In this document: piece after piece, positions 28,081 to 37,819 of the stretch
Layout: each line of letters starts with the position of its first letter
How positions within the stretch are numbered: position 1 is the first letter of the stretch
Source of the DNA: an uncultured Granulosicoccus sp.
GTDB taxonomy: Bacteria > Pseudomonadota > Gammaproteobacteria > Granulosicoccales > Granulosicoccaceae
DNA: 64,000 nt
NCBI GenBank assembly: GCA_947499955.1
Contig: CANMQI010000014.1
Span: 124,001 to 188,000, forward strand
Direction: 5' to 3'
Position numbers and translations under genes: made by a program
Notes under the pieces: model-generated
Databases searched by the model: none
What the model was told of the DNA's origin: nothing
Seen by the model: the letters and a program-made list of their open reading frames with translations, nothing else

Positions 28081-29769
28081 ATGCCAGGCCTGACTTTCCG
28101 TTGCGTGAAGCTGCACGCTGCAAGGCACCAGATAGTGTCGCCATGGCGCTGTCTGCTGATGCTGTTCGGCCTGCTGATGGGTGTCGCCATGCTGCCGAGC
28201 GGCACGGCCAGCGCCGCGGATGTCATCGTTTCCGATGCTCAGGGGCAGAATGCCAATGAGGCGCATGCGATCATCAACGACCTCGACATCACGCGCCGCG
28301 TTCTCGGTGGCGATGATGCCGAGTATGGCGACTGGCCTTCGATGGTGGTGGTGGCCACTGCGGGCATCTTTCCACTGGAAGACCGTTTTTTCTGTGCCGG
28401 AACGCTGGTCGCAGAGCGCTATGTTCTTACCGCCGCACACTGCCTGTTCGATATCTACGGCAGGCTGGAAGAGGTTTCCACGTTACGTATCGTCGCCGGT
28501 ATACATGACCTGGCTGATGACGAGGAGCAGGAGGAAACGTATGTTACCAACATCATCATTCACCCCGATTACGACAACTCTCTGGAATCCCCGCCCAACG
28601 ACATAGCCTTGCTGGAATTGTCGAATGTGGTTGATGCCCCGGTCGGGCAGTTGTTCGTTGGCGAATCGGAAGATTACACTGATACTCTGGGCTTCATTCT
28701 GGGGTGGGGTGCGACACGCTACCGAAACGAGCAGGCGAGTGATTATCCGACGGTTCTGCAGGAAGCGCGCGTGCCGTTGGTCTCACTGGAGACCTGCAAC
28801 GCTCCCATTTCCTACAATGGTCTTCTCGAGGCGACGCAATTATGTGCCGGCTTCAGCACTGGGGCTGTGGACACCTGCGCCGGTGATAGTGGTGGTCCCT
28901 TGTACATCCTTGATAGCGGTCAGCCCGTTCAGGTGGGCATCACCAGTTTCGGCAATGGCTGTGCGCAGCCGGACTACTATGGTATCTACACCAATGTCTC
29001 ACACTATATTTCCTGGTTAGCCGACTATATCAACGTGCCTGAGCAGTCCGCGGACCTGATCGCCAGCCGACAGGCTGCGCAGGCGACGGACAATAGCGCC
29101 AAGGGCATGGACGGAACAACGAGCACTCGATCCGGAGGTGCCTTGAATCCGCTGGTCATGCTGCTACTGATGGTGGCAGCCGCCTTGCGTCTGAGCGCGT
29201 GCAGCGCTCAGACTATCGAAAAGCCTGTCATGCCGGATTCGGACAAGCCGCTTGCGCTGAGTGACAGCGGATCACGAGCCGGTGTCGAATCACTGAATCT
29301 GGGAACGGAGCGGGATGCCCTCATGCAGGCACTGGCGGCCAGACACTGGCAGGAACCTGAGTGCCGCACTGGCAAGACGGCGATGCGTGGAACCGGCCGA
29401 CTGTTCATGACGGAGCAGTGCCGGGTTGTTGCCGGCGAGCCGCAGCAACTATCAGGCTGGCGGGTACCGGAAATATCCTTCGTGCTGATTGCCCGGCAGC
29501 TTGTAAGACTCGATCTGGTGTTGGTCGATAGGGGCGTCAATACGAGGCAGAGCAGCAGTGGCGAGCCTGGTGCCGTCACGCCCGGTCCAGTGCTGACGCA
29601 GGCGCTGGATGAACGCTATCGACAGACAGGCGAGGCCAATCGGTGGCGGCAAGGGCAGGATCAGATCCGTTTTCTGCCGGATACCCGCGATACCCGCCTG
29701 CAGTTCATCGATGGCAAGCTGGCAGATTCGCTGCCGAGACTATTGGACAGCGATCCTGATTTCGAGTGA
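28081..29769 (+). CDS. Trypsin-like serine protease with membrane-spanning tail fused to a lipoprotein-like domain
   Basis: A 562-residue exported protein. A late signal peptide ends near residue 41 (TASA-AD). The S1 protease domain (about 77-325) has the full triad: H120 in TAAHC, D174 in NDIALLE and S270 in GDSGGPL. Asp264, six residues before the Ser, predicts cleavage after Lys/Arg. A Ser/Thr-rich linker then leads to SGG (351-353), a hydrophobic stretch and LSAC with C374, resembling both a GlyGly-CTERM sorting signal and a lipobox. Residues 375-562 are an unrecognised soluble domain. The frame is continuous, so this is either a real fusion or two genes joined by mutation. Confidence 0.85.
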   Translation: MPGLTFRCVKLHAARHQIVSPWRCLLMLFGLLMGVAMLPSGTASAADVIVSDAQGQNANEAHAIINDLDITRRVLGGDDAEYGDWPSMVVVATAGIFPLEDRFFCAGTLVAERYVLTAAHCLFDIYGRLEEVSTLRIVAGIHDLADDEEQEETYVTNIIIHPDYDNSLESPPNDIALLELSNVVDAPVGQLFVGESEDYTDTLGFILGWGATRYRNEQASDYPTVLQEARVPLVSLETCNAPISYNGLLEATQLCAGFSTGAVDTCAGDSGGPLYILDSGQPVQVGITSFGNGCAQPDYYGIYTNVSHYISWLADYINVPEQSADLIASRQAAQATDNSAKGMDGTTSTRSGGALNPLVMLLLMVAAALRLSACSAQTIEKPVMPDSDKPLALSDSGSRAGVESLNLGTERDALMQALAARHWQEPECRTGKTAMRGTGRLFMTEQCRVVAGEPQQLSGWRVPEISFVLIARQLVRLDLVLVDRGVNTRQSSSGEPGAVTPGPVLTQALDERYRQTGEANRWRQGQDQIRFLPDTRDTRLQFIDGKLADSLPRLLDSDPDFE

Positions 29770-29790
29770 TATCGTCTTGCTTGCTGAACG

Positions 29791-30507
29791 TTACTTGATG
29801 AATTCGGATCGAATATCGTCAAAGCTGGTGTGACGGATGTCACGGCCCTTGACCAGGTAGACAACGTATTCGCAGATGTTCACCGAGTGATCGCCAACGC
29901 GCTCCAGTGCACGAGCGCACCAGGTGATCTTGAACAGTTTGGAAACCTGCCGTGGGTCTTCGACCAGATGCGAACCCAGCAGCCGCTCCAGGGTTCGGTA
30001 CTCGGTGTTGACGTCTTCGTCGCGCTGTGCGATAGCCAGAGCAGCGTCCACATCCAGACGGGCGAAGGCGTCCAGTGAGTCATGCAACATGGATTTGACC
30101 AGCTCTCCCAAGTGTCGCAATTCCTTGCGATAGCTTGGCAGGTCGTCGGCCATGTCAGTCAGATCACGTGAGAATCGGCCGAGTTTTTCGGCCTCATCAC
30201 CAATTCTTTCCAGGTCGGTGATGACCTTGATGACGGTCACGATCAGGCGCAGATCACTGGCTGCCGGTTGACGACGGGCGAGCACCTGAGTGCAGTCCTC
30301 ATCGATCTCGACTTCCAGTTTGTTGATTTCGAAATCACTCTCGGCAACCTTGGTTGCCAGATCGTTATCCGCTTCCAGCAGGGCAGTCAGGCCATTGGTG
30401 ACCTGTTGCTCTACGAGGCCCCCCATGGTGAGAACCTTGTTACGAATATCCTCCAGCTCCATGTTGAACTGTTGAGAGATATGTTGATCAAGATGGAGCT
30501 TGTCCAT
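29791..30507 (-). CDS. phoU: Phosphate signalling regulator PhoU
   Basis: PhoU links the Pst transporter to the PhoR kinase and keeps the Pho response off when phosphate is ample. The 238-residue all-helical protein has two PhoU repeats, each with the acidic metal-binding motif type E/D-x3-D-x3-D (for example DLERIGDEAEKLGRF near residue 90 and ALERVGDHSVNICEYV near 197). Last gene of the phoBR-pstSCAB-phoU group, 136 bp after pstB. Convergent with the protease gene, 21 bp away. Confidence 0.97.
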   Translation of the reverse strand: MDKLHLDQHISQQFNMELEDIRNKVLTMGGLVEQQVTNGLTALLEADNDLATKVAESDFEINKLEVEIDEDCTQVLARRQPAASDLRLIVTVIKVITDLERIGDEAEKLGRFSRDLTDMADDLPSYRKELRHLGELVKSMLHDSLDAFARLDVDAALAIAQRDEDVNTEYRTLERLLGSHLVEDPRQVSKLFKITWCARALERVGDHSVNICEYVVYLVKGRDIRHTSFDDIRSEFIK

Positions 30508-30643
30508 AAAGGGTATCCGACGCCTCTCAGCTATGACTGATAGTGCAATGAATTGAAAAAGTCCGAAAAAAGCAACTGCAGTTCTGCTCAGACCGCCGTT
30601 GCATTATCTGATTTCAAACAAGTATAGAGCGGAGTTGCATGCG

Positions 30644-31522
30644 CTAGCCAAATCGACCGGTTATATAGTTTTCCGTCAGTTCATGCTGAGGATTGGTGAA
30701 GACATCATTGGTGGCATTGACTTCAACCAGCTTGCCCAGATGAAAATAAGCGGTGCGTTGCGATACGCGCGCGGCCTGCTGCATGGAATGAGTCACGATG
30801 GCAATGGCGTAGTTCTGCCGTAGCTCATCAATCAGCTCCTCGATACGTGCGGTGGCAATCGGATCCAGCGCCGAGCAGGGTTCATCCATGAGAATCACCT
30901 CGGGGTTGACCGCAATCGAGCGTGCAATGCACAGCCGCTGCTGCTGACCACCGGAGAGACTGGTGCCGGGTGCATCGAGTCGATCCTTGACCTCATCGTA
31001 GAGTCCGGCCTTGCGCAGGCTGTCGACTACGATATCGTCCAGTTCCGCCCGGTTGCTGGACAGACCATGAATGCGTGGACCATAGGCAACATTGTCGTAG
31101 ATAGACTTGGCGAAGGGGTTCGGCTTCTGGAAGACCATGCCGACGCGAGCTCTGAGCAGGACCGGATCGAGATCGGCGCCGTAGAGATCCTCGCCATCCA
31201 GCGACAGGTTGCCGGTGACCTTGCAGGAAGGAATGGTGTCATTCATGCGGTTGAGGCAACGCAGGAATGTCGATTTCCCACAGCCCGAAGGGCCGATCAT
31301 GGCCACCACCTCGTTGTTGCCGATGTCCAGATTGACATCGAAGATGGCTTGTTTTTCGCCATAGAAGACGTTGACGTCACGCGAACGCATCTTGGCATTC
31401 TCGACCGTAGGCGTACCGACGGTTTCGGTCAACTTGTGGAAAGCTTCCTGGGCGCTGTCTTTCACTGGATCTCTCTGGATGAGGGAAGTATCGATTGTAT
31501 CGTTTGCTATGGCAGTATTCAT
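30644..31522 (-). CDS. pstB: Phosphate ABC transporter ATP-binding protein PstB
   Basis: The ATPase subunit of the high-affinity phosphate importer. Walker [10 protein letters not shown] lies at residues 77-85, the ABC signature LSGGQQQR and Walker [14 protein letters not shown] follow, and [15 protein letters not shown] is the switch region typical of PstB. The protein has 292 residues, about 35 more than E. coli PstB, all at the N-terminus; a start at the internal [14 protein letters not shown] would give the usual length, but GGAG precedes the upstream ATG. Confidence 0.97.
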   Translation of the reverse strand: MNTAIANDTIDTSLIQRDPVKDSAQEAFHKLTETVGTPTVENAKMRSRDVNVFYGEKQAIFDVNLDIGNNEVVAMIGPSGCGKSTFLRCLNRMNDTIPSCKVTGNLSLDGEDLYGADLDPVLLRARVGMVFQKPNPFAKSIYDNVAYGPRIHGLSSNRAELDDIVVDSLRKAGLYDEVKDRLDAPGTSLSGGQQQRLCIARSIAVNPEVILMDEPCSALDPIATARIEELIDELRQNYAIAIVTHSMQQAARVSQRTAYFHLGKLVEVNATNDVFTNPQHELTENYITGRFG

Positions 31523-31533
31523 TGTTTTGTCTC

Positions 31534-32814
31534 CTACCAGCGTCGCTCGAATTTCTTGCGAAGAAATACCGCAAGAGCATTCATCACGACAAGAAAGACC
31601 AGCAGCACCATGATGGCCGCTGAGGTTTTTTCGACGAAGGCACGCTCGGGACTGTCAGCCCACAGAAATACCTGTACGGGCAGGACGGTAGCGGCATCGG
31701 TCACGGAGGCCGGAATATCGACGATGAAAGCCACCATGCCGATCATCAGCAGTGGCGCGGTTTCACCCAGAGCCTGGGCAAGCCCGATGATGGTACCGGT
31801 GAGAATGCCGGGCATGGCCAGTGGCAGTACATGGTGCGTGACGACCTGCAAGGGTGAGGCGCCCAGACCACGGGCAGCTTCACGAATGGACGGCGGGACG
31901 GCCTTGAGTGCTGCCCGACTCGAGATGATGATGGTCGGCAAGGTCATCAGGCTCAGCACGATACCGCCGACCACCGGAGCGGAGCGCGGCAAGTGGAAAA
32001 AATTGATGAATACCGCCAGCCCCAGCAAGCCGAAGACAATCGATGGCACGGCTGCCAGATTGTTGATATTGACCTCCACGACATCGGTCCAGCGATTCTG
32101 TGGCGCAAATTCTTCCAGATAGATAGCCGCTGCTACCGCAATGGGGAATGACAGGGCAAAGGTGATCAGCAAGGTGAACGCCGAGCCCATGAGTGCGGCT
32201 CTGATGCCGGCCAGTTCCGGTTCGCGCGAGTCACCATTGGTGAAGAAGGTGCGGTTGAAGCGAACCTCCAGCTGCCCGGAATCCTTCAGTGACTTCGCCC
32301 AGGCAATCTGCTTGTCGCTCATGCGGGTGACGATACTGTCGGGATTGCTCAGATCGGCATCGGATTTGATCAGCGCGCTGAGTTCGTCATCGGTGGGCAG
32401 CCACAGGCTGATCGTGGTGTCGATCAGTGATGGGTCGGCCGCTACCTCATCGTACAACTGGTATTCGGCACCGGTGCTGATCAGTTGATACAGCGCTTTC
32501 TTGTCACCACGGCTACTGACTTCCGGGAATCGCTCCCGCATGGTCTGCTTGATCAGTCCGCCGAAATTGGCGGCACGCATCTCGGCCGATGTCGGTGTTT
32601 CACTGATGCCGAGAGTGGCACTGTCCAGCTGAACGTCCAGCTTGACGAAGGTGCTCTGAAAGGCCGGATAACCCTTGCTGACAATGCTGAACAACAGAAT
32701 GAACAGAAATCCGATACTGGCAGCGATGGCAGTGATGCCATAGAACCGGAAGCGTTTTTCCGCGGCGTAGCGTTTCTTCAAGGACGCGCGAACCTTGGTG
32801 GTTGTGTCGCTCAT
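31534..32814 (-). CDS. pstA: Phosphate ABC transporter permease PstA (long form)
   Basis: A membrane subunit of the phosphate importer. I chose the ATG at 32814, which overlaps the pstC stop by 4 bp (ATGA), over the open frame start at 32868. The 426-residue protein is much longer than E. coli PstA (296), because a periplasmic insert of about 150 residues follows the first membrane helix ([10 protein letters not shown]), as in the Pseudomonas-type permeases. The permease core with the [13 protein letters not shown] coupling loop lies in the C-terminal half. Confidence 0.95.
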   Translation of the reverse strand: MSDTTTKVRASLKKRYAAEKRFRFYGITAIAASIGFLFILLFSIVSKGYPAFQSTFVKLDVQLDSATLGISETPTSAEMRAANFGGLIKQTMRERFPEVSSRGDKKALYQLISTGAEYQLYDEVAADPSLIDTTISLWLPTDDELSALIKSDADLSNPDSIVTRMSDKQIAWAKSLKDSGQLEVRFNRTFFTNGDSREPELAGIRAALMGSAFTLLITFALSFPIAVAAAIYLEEFAPQNRWTDVVEVNINNLAAVPSIVFGLLGLAVFINFFHLPRSAPVVGGIVLSLMTLPTIIISSRAALKAVPPSIREAARGLGASPLQVVTHHVLPLAMPGILTGTIIGLAQALGETAPLLMIGMVAFIVDIPASVTDAATVLPVQVFLWADSPERAFVEKTSAAIMVLLVFLVVMNALAVFLRKKFERRW

Positions 32815-34199
32815 TCGTATTGCTCCCGGTACTTGCGCACGACATGCAAGGCAATCACATTCAGACAAAGGGTGACGACAAACAGCATCAGACCCAGCGC
32901 GAAGGCGGCCAGTGTCTTGGCACTGTCGAACTCCTGATCGCCTGTCAGCAAGGTGACGATCTGCACGGTGACGGTCGTGACGGCTTCCAGCGGATTGGCC
33001 GTCAGATTGGCGGCCAGGCCGGCGGCCATGACCACGATCATGGTCTCGCCAATGGCGCGTGATACTGCAAGCAGGATACCGCCGACGATGCCGGGCAGTG
33101 CTGCAGGTATGACCACCTTTCTGATGGTTTCCGATTTTGTTGCACCCAGTCCGTAGGATCCGTCACGCATGGATTGCGGCACGGCCGTAATGACATCGTC
33201 AGACAGCGATGAGACGAAGGGGATGATCATGATGCCCATGACGGCGCCGGCCGCCAGTGCACTTTCCGAGGAGACGCTCAGGCCCAGTGTCGCACCGAAC
33301 GATCGTAGAGCGGGCGCCACGGTCAGCGCGGCGAAGAAGCCGTAGACCACGGTCGGGATGCCGGCAAGAATTTCCAGCAAGGGCTTGCAGATGTTGCGGA
33401 CAGGGCGGCTGGCATACTCGGCGAGGTATATCGCCGACATCAGTCCGAACGGGACGGCAACCACCATGGCGATGAAGGAGATGAGCATGGTGCCCAGAAA
33501 CAGAGGCACGGCGCCGAATGAACCGGAGGAACCTACCTGGTCGACGCGTATGGCGGTTTGCGGGCTCCACTTGGTTCCGGTAATGAATTCGATGATGCTG
33601 ACTTCCTGAAAGAACCGGATGGATTCGAACAGTACTGACAGCACGATGCCCAGCGTTGTCAATATGGCGATGGAGGCGCAGCTGATCAGGAAGAAATGTA
33701 CGATTTTCTCGACATTCTGTCGGGCTCGTGTGTTCGCCTTGATTCTCTTCAACGCCAGTGACGCGCCGGCAATTGCTGCCGCCAGGGCCAGTACGACCAG
33801 TGCCAGAGAACTGGTATGTTGAAGGTTGGCCAGCTGCTGGGCCGCGGCCTTCTTTTCCGGATCCTGAATATCGGCAATGGCGTGGCTGTCTACCAGATTG
33901 CCGATGTCATTCTTGTACAGATCGACCGACTTTTCACCGGCCTCGTAGACGCTCTGCGGTATGTAGTCGTGCAGAAAACTGCTGACCACAGCGGGTTCGA
34001 ACAATTTCCAGCCGACGATGATGGCCAGCGCCGGCAGGGCACACCACAGGGCGACCATCATGCCGTAGTGGCTGGGTAGGGAATGCATGGAACGCACACC
34101 GCCATGCAGCCGTGCGACGGAATAGGCACGGCTTCGACCATAGGCAAAGGATGCCAGGGCCAGGCCCAGTGTGACTAACAAGAGGTTAGTTGCGGACAT
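32811..34199 (-). CDS. pstC: Phosphate ABC transporter permease PstC (long form)
   Basis: The partner permease of PstA. At 462 residues it is about 140 longer than E. coli PstC (319): two extra N-terminal membrane helices and a periplasmic segment (about 1-160) precede the conserved core, which has GTKWSPQ near 225 and the YGLGATKSETIRKVVIP coupling loop near 375. The long form is usual in Pseudomonas and relatives. Between this gene and pstS are two strong hairpins, so pstC-pstA-pstB-phoU probably receive only part of the pstS transcription. Confidence 0.95.
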   Translation of the reverse strand: MSATNLLLVTLGLALASFAYGRSRAYSVARLHGGVRSMHSLPSHYGMMVALWCALPALAIIVGWKLFEPAVVSSFLHDYIPQSVYEAGEKSVDLYKNDIGNLVDSHAIADIQDPEKKAAAQQLANLQHTSSLALVVLALAAAIAGASLALKRIKANTRARQNVEKIVHFFLISCASIAILTTLGIVLSVLFESIRFFQEVSIIEFITGTKWSPQTAIRVDQVGSSGSFGAVPLFLGTMLISFIAMVVAVPFGLMSAIYLAEYASRPVRNICKPLLEILAGIPTVVYGFFAALTVAPALRSFGATLGLSVSSESALAAGAVMGIMIIPFVSSLSDDVITAVPQSMRDGSYGLGATKSETIRKVVIPAALPGIVGGILLAVSRAIGETMIVVMAAGLAANLTANPLEAVTTVTVQIVTLLTGDQEFDSAKTLAAFALGLMLFVVTLCLNVIALHVVRKYREQYE

Positions 34200-34253
34200 G
34201 AAGGGGAGGGTACTCGTGAGCGGACGAAGCGATACAGAGGTGGGGCTGTCAAG

Positions 34254-34287
34254 AAAAAAGGTCCTGCCACCGATGGCAAGACCTTTT
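34254..34287. terminator. Rho-independent terminator between pstS and pstC
   Basis: The plus strand reads AAAAGGTCCTGCCA (34256-34269), loop CCGA, TGGCAAGACCTTTT (34274-34287): a 14-bp stem with one wobble. For the minus-strand pst transcript it ends in a run of at least six U, giving a strong intrinsic terminator inside the operon. Confidence 0.85.
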
Positions 34288-34307
34288 GATCACGGTCTAG
34301 TGTAAGA

Positions 34308-34336
34308 GACACGGAGCAAAAAGTACGCTCCGTGTC
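34308..34336. terminator. Perfect 10-bp hairpin directly after pstS
   Basis: GACACGGAGC (34308-34317) pairs exactly with GCTCCGTGTC (34327-34336) across a 9-nt loop. It begins about 11 bp past the pstS stop. No long U run follows, so it may protect the pstS mRNA 3' end rather than terminate; the terminator at 34254-34287 lies just beyond. Confidence 0.65.
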
Positions 34337-34347
34337 CCCATCAGGAA

Positions 34348-35382
34348 CTAGTTCAGAACCAGCTTCTGCAGTGATTTTACCGCTGCACCAACTTCGGCGC
34401 GCTGCTCGTCGCCCAGGGGAATCATGCCCTTGTCAGCCAGATAGCCGTCTTCGCCCCAGGCTTGCTCGCTGGTGAATTCCGCCAGGTATTCTGCAATGCC
34501 GGGTACCGTACCGATGTGCTGGGCCTTGACGTAGAAGTACAGAGGACGTGAGATACCGTAGTCGCCACTGGCGATCGCATCGAAGTCAGCGGCGTGGCCG
34601 TCGATGATGGAGCTTTGTACCTTGTCGGAATTCTGCTCCAGAAAGCTGAAGCCGAAAATGCCGATGGCATCAGGATTGGCTTCCAGCTTCTGCACGATCA
34701 GGTTGTCGTTCTCGCCGGCTTCGATAAAGGCACCGTCTTCACGCATGGTGTGACAAGTTGCCTTGAAATCGTCATCTTCCATGTCCTTGATGAAGTCGAA
34801 TTGCTTGCAACCACCTTCCATGGCCAGTTCTGCGAAGGCGTCACGAGTGCCTGAAGTCGGAGGAGGGCCGAGAACTTCGATGTCGATGGCAGGCAGGTCA
34901 GGATTGATTTCGGACCACTGCTTGTAGGGGTTTTCAACAAGAGCTTCGGAACCGTCGGGGTTGGGCACCATCTTGGCCAGTGCCAGGTAGAGCTCCTTGG
35001 TTCCCATGTCGAATTGCTGGGCGTTGATGGAGTTTGCAACGGCAATGCCGTCAAAGCCGATCAGGACTTCAACGATATCGGTGACACCGTTTTCCTGGCA
35101 CATCTGGTATTCGCTGGTCTTCATGCGACGCGATGCGTTGGTGATGTCAGGAGTTTCCACACCAATGCCTGAGCAGAACAGTTTCAGACCACCGCCAGAA
35201 CCGGTAGATTCGATCTTGGGCGTGCTGAAATCGGTCGTCTTGCCGAAACGCTCTGCCACGACAGTGGCGAATGGGTAGACGGTGGATGAGCCGACGACGC
35301 TGATGCCATCGCGAGCTGCGGCGTTGCCGGCAAATGCCGTGGCCAATACCGCTGAGCCAACCAGTAACACTGACTTTTTCAT
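34348..35382 (-). CDS. pstS: Periplasmic phosphate-binding protein PstS
   Basis: The phosphate-binding subunit delivered to PstCA. The 344-residue protein has a classic signal peptide (MKKSVLLVGSAVLATAFAGNAAA) and begins the mature part with ISVVGSSTVYPF, the loop whose Ser/Thr side chains bind phosphate. ESTGSGGGLKLFC and the GTRDAF motif are the other phosphate-contact segments. It is of the long PstS type found with long PstC/PstA. A Pho box lies about 60-80 bp upstream. Confidence 0.97.
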   Translation of the reverse strand: MKKSVLLVGSAVLATAFAGNAAARDGISVVGSSTVYPFATVVAERFGKTTDFSTPKIESTGSGGGLKLFCSGIGVETPDITNASRRMKTSEYQMCQENGVTDIVEVLIGFDGIAVANSINAQQFDMGTKELYLALAKMVPNPDGSEALVENPYKQWSEINPDLPAIDIEVLGPPPTSGTRDAFAELAMEGGCKQFDFIKDMEDDDFKATCHTMREDGAFIEAGENDNLIVQKLEANPDAIGIFGFSFLEQNSDKVQSSIIDGHAADFDAIASGDYGISRPLYFYVKAQHIGTVPGIAEYLAEFTSEQAWGEDGYLADKGMIPLGDEQRAEVGAAVKSLQKLVLN

Positions 35383-35432
35383 GATGATCTCTTTAGCTTG
35401 TAAGGGGAAGTTGTGTCAACGGGGGCAGTATC

Positions 35433-35460
35433 GGAGTCGAATATGACACCACTGTTACAG
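35433..35460 (-). promoter_or_regulatory. PhoB box and promoter of pstS
   Basis: On the minus strand, CTGTAAC then AGTG then GTGTCAT (35460-35443) are two PhoB half-sites with the standard 11-bp repeat, close to consensus CTGTCAT-N4-CTGTCA. A -10-like GATACT follows about 10 bp later, the same geometry as E. coli pstS. A further single half-site TTGTCAC lies upstream near 35490. Confidence 0.65.
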
Positions 35461-35514
35461 AGCAGACGTTGTCTTCGAGTTTTGTGACAAGGCTAACGCC
35501 CGTGATGCACAACC

Positions 35515-36891
35515 CTACTGGTTGACTGCCTGCGCCAGCGTGATGCAGCGAGACTGGGGAAAGGTGATCGTGAAAACGGAGCCTGTGCCCGGCGTACTTT
35601 CGATCGTCAGATTGCCACCGTGACGCTGCGCGGCGTGCTTGACGATGGCAAGCCCCAGACCCGTGCCACCATCATCCCGGGAGCGGCCGGCATCCACTCG
35701 ATAGAATCGTTCACTCAGGCGAGCCAGATGTCTGGCCTCTATGCCGGGCCCATTGTCAGAGACCCTGTAGATGGCTTCCCCGTTGCTGCCTGTCTGCCAG
35801 GACACATCGATGGTGGTGCCAGGATCCGTGTAGCGCACGGCATTGGTCAGTAGATTCTGGCAGGCGCTGTAGAGTTCCCTCTCCGAGCCCAGTATGGCCA
35901 GAGACTCGTCCAGATCCAGTGCGAACTGGTGGGTATCGGTGGATTCATGCAGGGTGCTGACCATCGAGCAGATCATGGTACTGACGTTCAGGGTGTCACC
36001 TTCATTCTCTGCCAGCGGGTTGCCCTCGAGTTTGGACAACTGCAGCAGATCTTCCACGATGCCGCGCATCCGGTCCGACTGGGCGGTTATCTGTGCCAGC
36101 CCTTCGGTGACTTCAGGATCGAGTGATTCATTTTCTCGTAACATTTCGAGATAACCGCGAATCACGGTCAAGGGCGTTCGCAGCTCGTGTGACACATCTC
36201 CGACAAAGGCCTTTCTCATTTCTCTGACCTGAACTCGCTGCGTGATGTCCGCGGCAATCAGGACGGTCATGTGTTTGCCGGTAGGGACCTTGCGTACGGC
36301 CAGTATACGATCCGCGGATGAGCCGGTGCCGGGCATCTCGAGCTCTTCCTGCTCCTCTTTGTTATGCAGAAACTCCCGGAACTCGGGGTTTCGGACCAGA
36401 TTGTCGATGCGCTGACCCCGGTCGCGGTCGGGGTGGATGTTCAATAGCTCCAGAGCCGCTGAATTGGACCAGCGAATCTCGAAGCTCTTGTCCAGAACGA
36501 TGGTGGCATCCGGCAGGTCAGCTGCCAGAGAATTGAACTGGGCGAGGGTGTTGCGATACCGGTTCTTCTGTTTGCGGCTGTACTTCTTTTCCCGGTGCAC
36601 CAGCTGCACCATGTCATTGGTGAGGCCCGTCGTCGGTGGCGCCTTGGCCGGGCGTGCACCCTCGCTGAGCCAGTGCACCATCGCATCCATTCGCCGCAGC
36701 AGCCAGATGACGTAGCCGATGAGGTAGACAATGGTGGCAATGGCTGGCCAGCCGACAATGAAGCCGGCCAGCGCCACGCCGATCAGTCCGTACAGGAAAG
36801 CATTGATTTCCTTTTTCAGGCCGGACGAGAGCATATAGGGCGGCATCATGGATACAACAAGATCAGATAGTACCGACTTCATCGTGCTCAT
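35515..36891 (-). CDS. phoR: Phosphate regulon sensor histidine kinase PhoR
   Basis: The membrane kinase that phosphorylates PhoB at low phosphate. In the 458-residue protein, two short N-terminal hydrophobic helices (about 30-65, no large periplasmic domain) are followed by a PAS domain (about 105-205), the HisKA box DVSHELRTPLTVIRGYLEML, and an HATPase with N, G1 (DNGPGIE) and G2 (GTGLGLAIVKH) boxes. It follows phoB by 47 bp and lies 132 bp before pstS. Domain order and size match E. coli PhoR (431). Confidence 0.95.
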   Translation of the reverse strand: MSTMKSVLSDLVVSMMPPYMLSSGLKKEINAFLYGLIGVALAGFIVGWPAIATIVYLIGYVIWLLRRMDAMVHWLSEGARPAKAPPTTGLTNDMVQLVHREKKYSRKQKNRYRNTLAQFNSLAADLPDATIVLDKSFEIRWSNSAALELLNIHPDRDRGQRIDNLVRNPEFREFLHNKEEQEELEMPGTGSSADRILAVRKVPTGKHMTVLIAADITQRVQVREMRKAFVGDVSHELRTPLTVIRGYLEMLRENESLDPEVTEGLAQITAQSDRMRGIVEDLLQLSKLEGNPLAENEGDTLNVSTMICSMVSTLHESTDTHQFALDLDESLAILGSERELYSACQNLLTNAVRYTDPGTTIDVSWQTGSNGEAIYRVSDNGPGIEARHLARLSERFYRVDAGRSRDDGGTGLGLAIVKHAAQRHGGNLTIESTPGTGSVFTITFPQSRCITLAQAVNQ

Positions 36892-36938
36892 TGGGGGGCA
36901 GGTAACGCGATTTTGCTGTGGGATGCCACTATCGTGTT

Positions 36939-37625
36939 TCAGTTGAAGGTGAAACGGTATCCAGCGCCTCTGACCGTATCAAGCATGGAATCGGCAGCGT
37001 GTGGCTTCAGGCTCTTGCGCAGGCGCAATATATGAACATCGACGGTACGCTCTTCAATGAAGGTGCCAGGGCCCCAGACATGATCCAGCAATTGTGTGCG
37101 GCTGTAGACACGATCAGGATTTTTCATCAGAAATGACAGCAGCTTGAATTCGGTATGACCCAATGTGACTTCCTCGCCATTGGCAAGCAGGCGATGTGCG
37201 GCAATGTCGAGACTCAAGGGGCCGTGCACGATGGCTGTGTCTCCCTTGAAGTCCTGACTGCGGCGTAGCAGAGCCTTGATGCGAGAATGCAGCTCTCGTG
37301 GCGAGAAGGGTTTGGTGACGTAGTCATCGGCGCCGGCATCCAGCCCCGCCGTGATGTCATGTTCTTCGGTGCGAGCGGTCAGCATGATGATCGGCAGGTT
37401 GTTGTTGAGCGGGTCCTTGCGCAGGGAGCGCACGAATTCAAGGCCGCTGCCTCCGGGTAGCATCCAGTCGACGATGGCCAGATCCATATCCTGAGTCGTC
37501 ATCAGCTGGCGAGCCTCCGAGACCGTTCCCGAGTTGTGTACCGTGTGACCGTGTCGCTCGAGGGCGAACTTGACCATGTCACGGATAGCGGCTTCGTCCT
37601 CTACCGTGAGAATATGCGCGGGCAT
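36939..37625 (-). CDS. phoB: Phosphate regulon response regulator PhoB
   Basis: An OmpR-family transcription factor that binds Pho boxes when phosphorylated. Starting at ATG 37625 (MPAHILTVEDEAAIRDMV) gives 228 residues, one shorter than E. coli PhoB; the frame is open to 37661, but the extra residues are not family-like. The phosphoacceptor is Asp53 in LAIVDWMLPGGSG, and the C-terminal winged helix has RTQLLDHVWGPGTFIEERTVDVHI. A single Pho-box half-site (TTGTCAC) near 37706-37712 hints at autoregulation, weakly. Confidence 0.96.
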   Translation of the reverse strand: MPAHILTVEDEAAIRDMVKFALERHGHTVHNSGTVSEARQLMTTQDMDLAIVDWMLPGGSGLEFVRSLRKDPLNNNLPIIMLTARTEEHDITAGLDAGADDYVTKPFSPRELHSRIKALLRRSQDFKGDTAIVHGPLSLDIAAHRLLANGEEVTLGHTEFKLLSFLMKNPDRVYSRTQLLDHVWGPGTFIEERTVDVHILRLRKSLKPHAADSMLDTVRGAGYRFTFN

Positions 37626-37819
37626 GTCGGTGCTTCTTGTCTGTTGGCTGTGATTCATCAAATGGTAACGCGCTATCGAATTTAGCGCGAGTGTGTGGAT
37701 TCAATGTGACAACACGGTGAATCGAGGGCATCTTGTGTCATGCAATGCGACGAATACACATAAACAACTCACTTGAGGCTTGCACCTCAGGCTTTCTACC
37801 CTCAGAATGGGGGGGTAAT

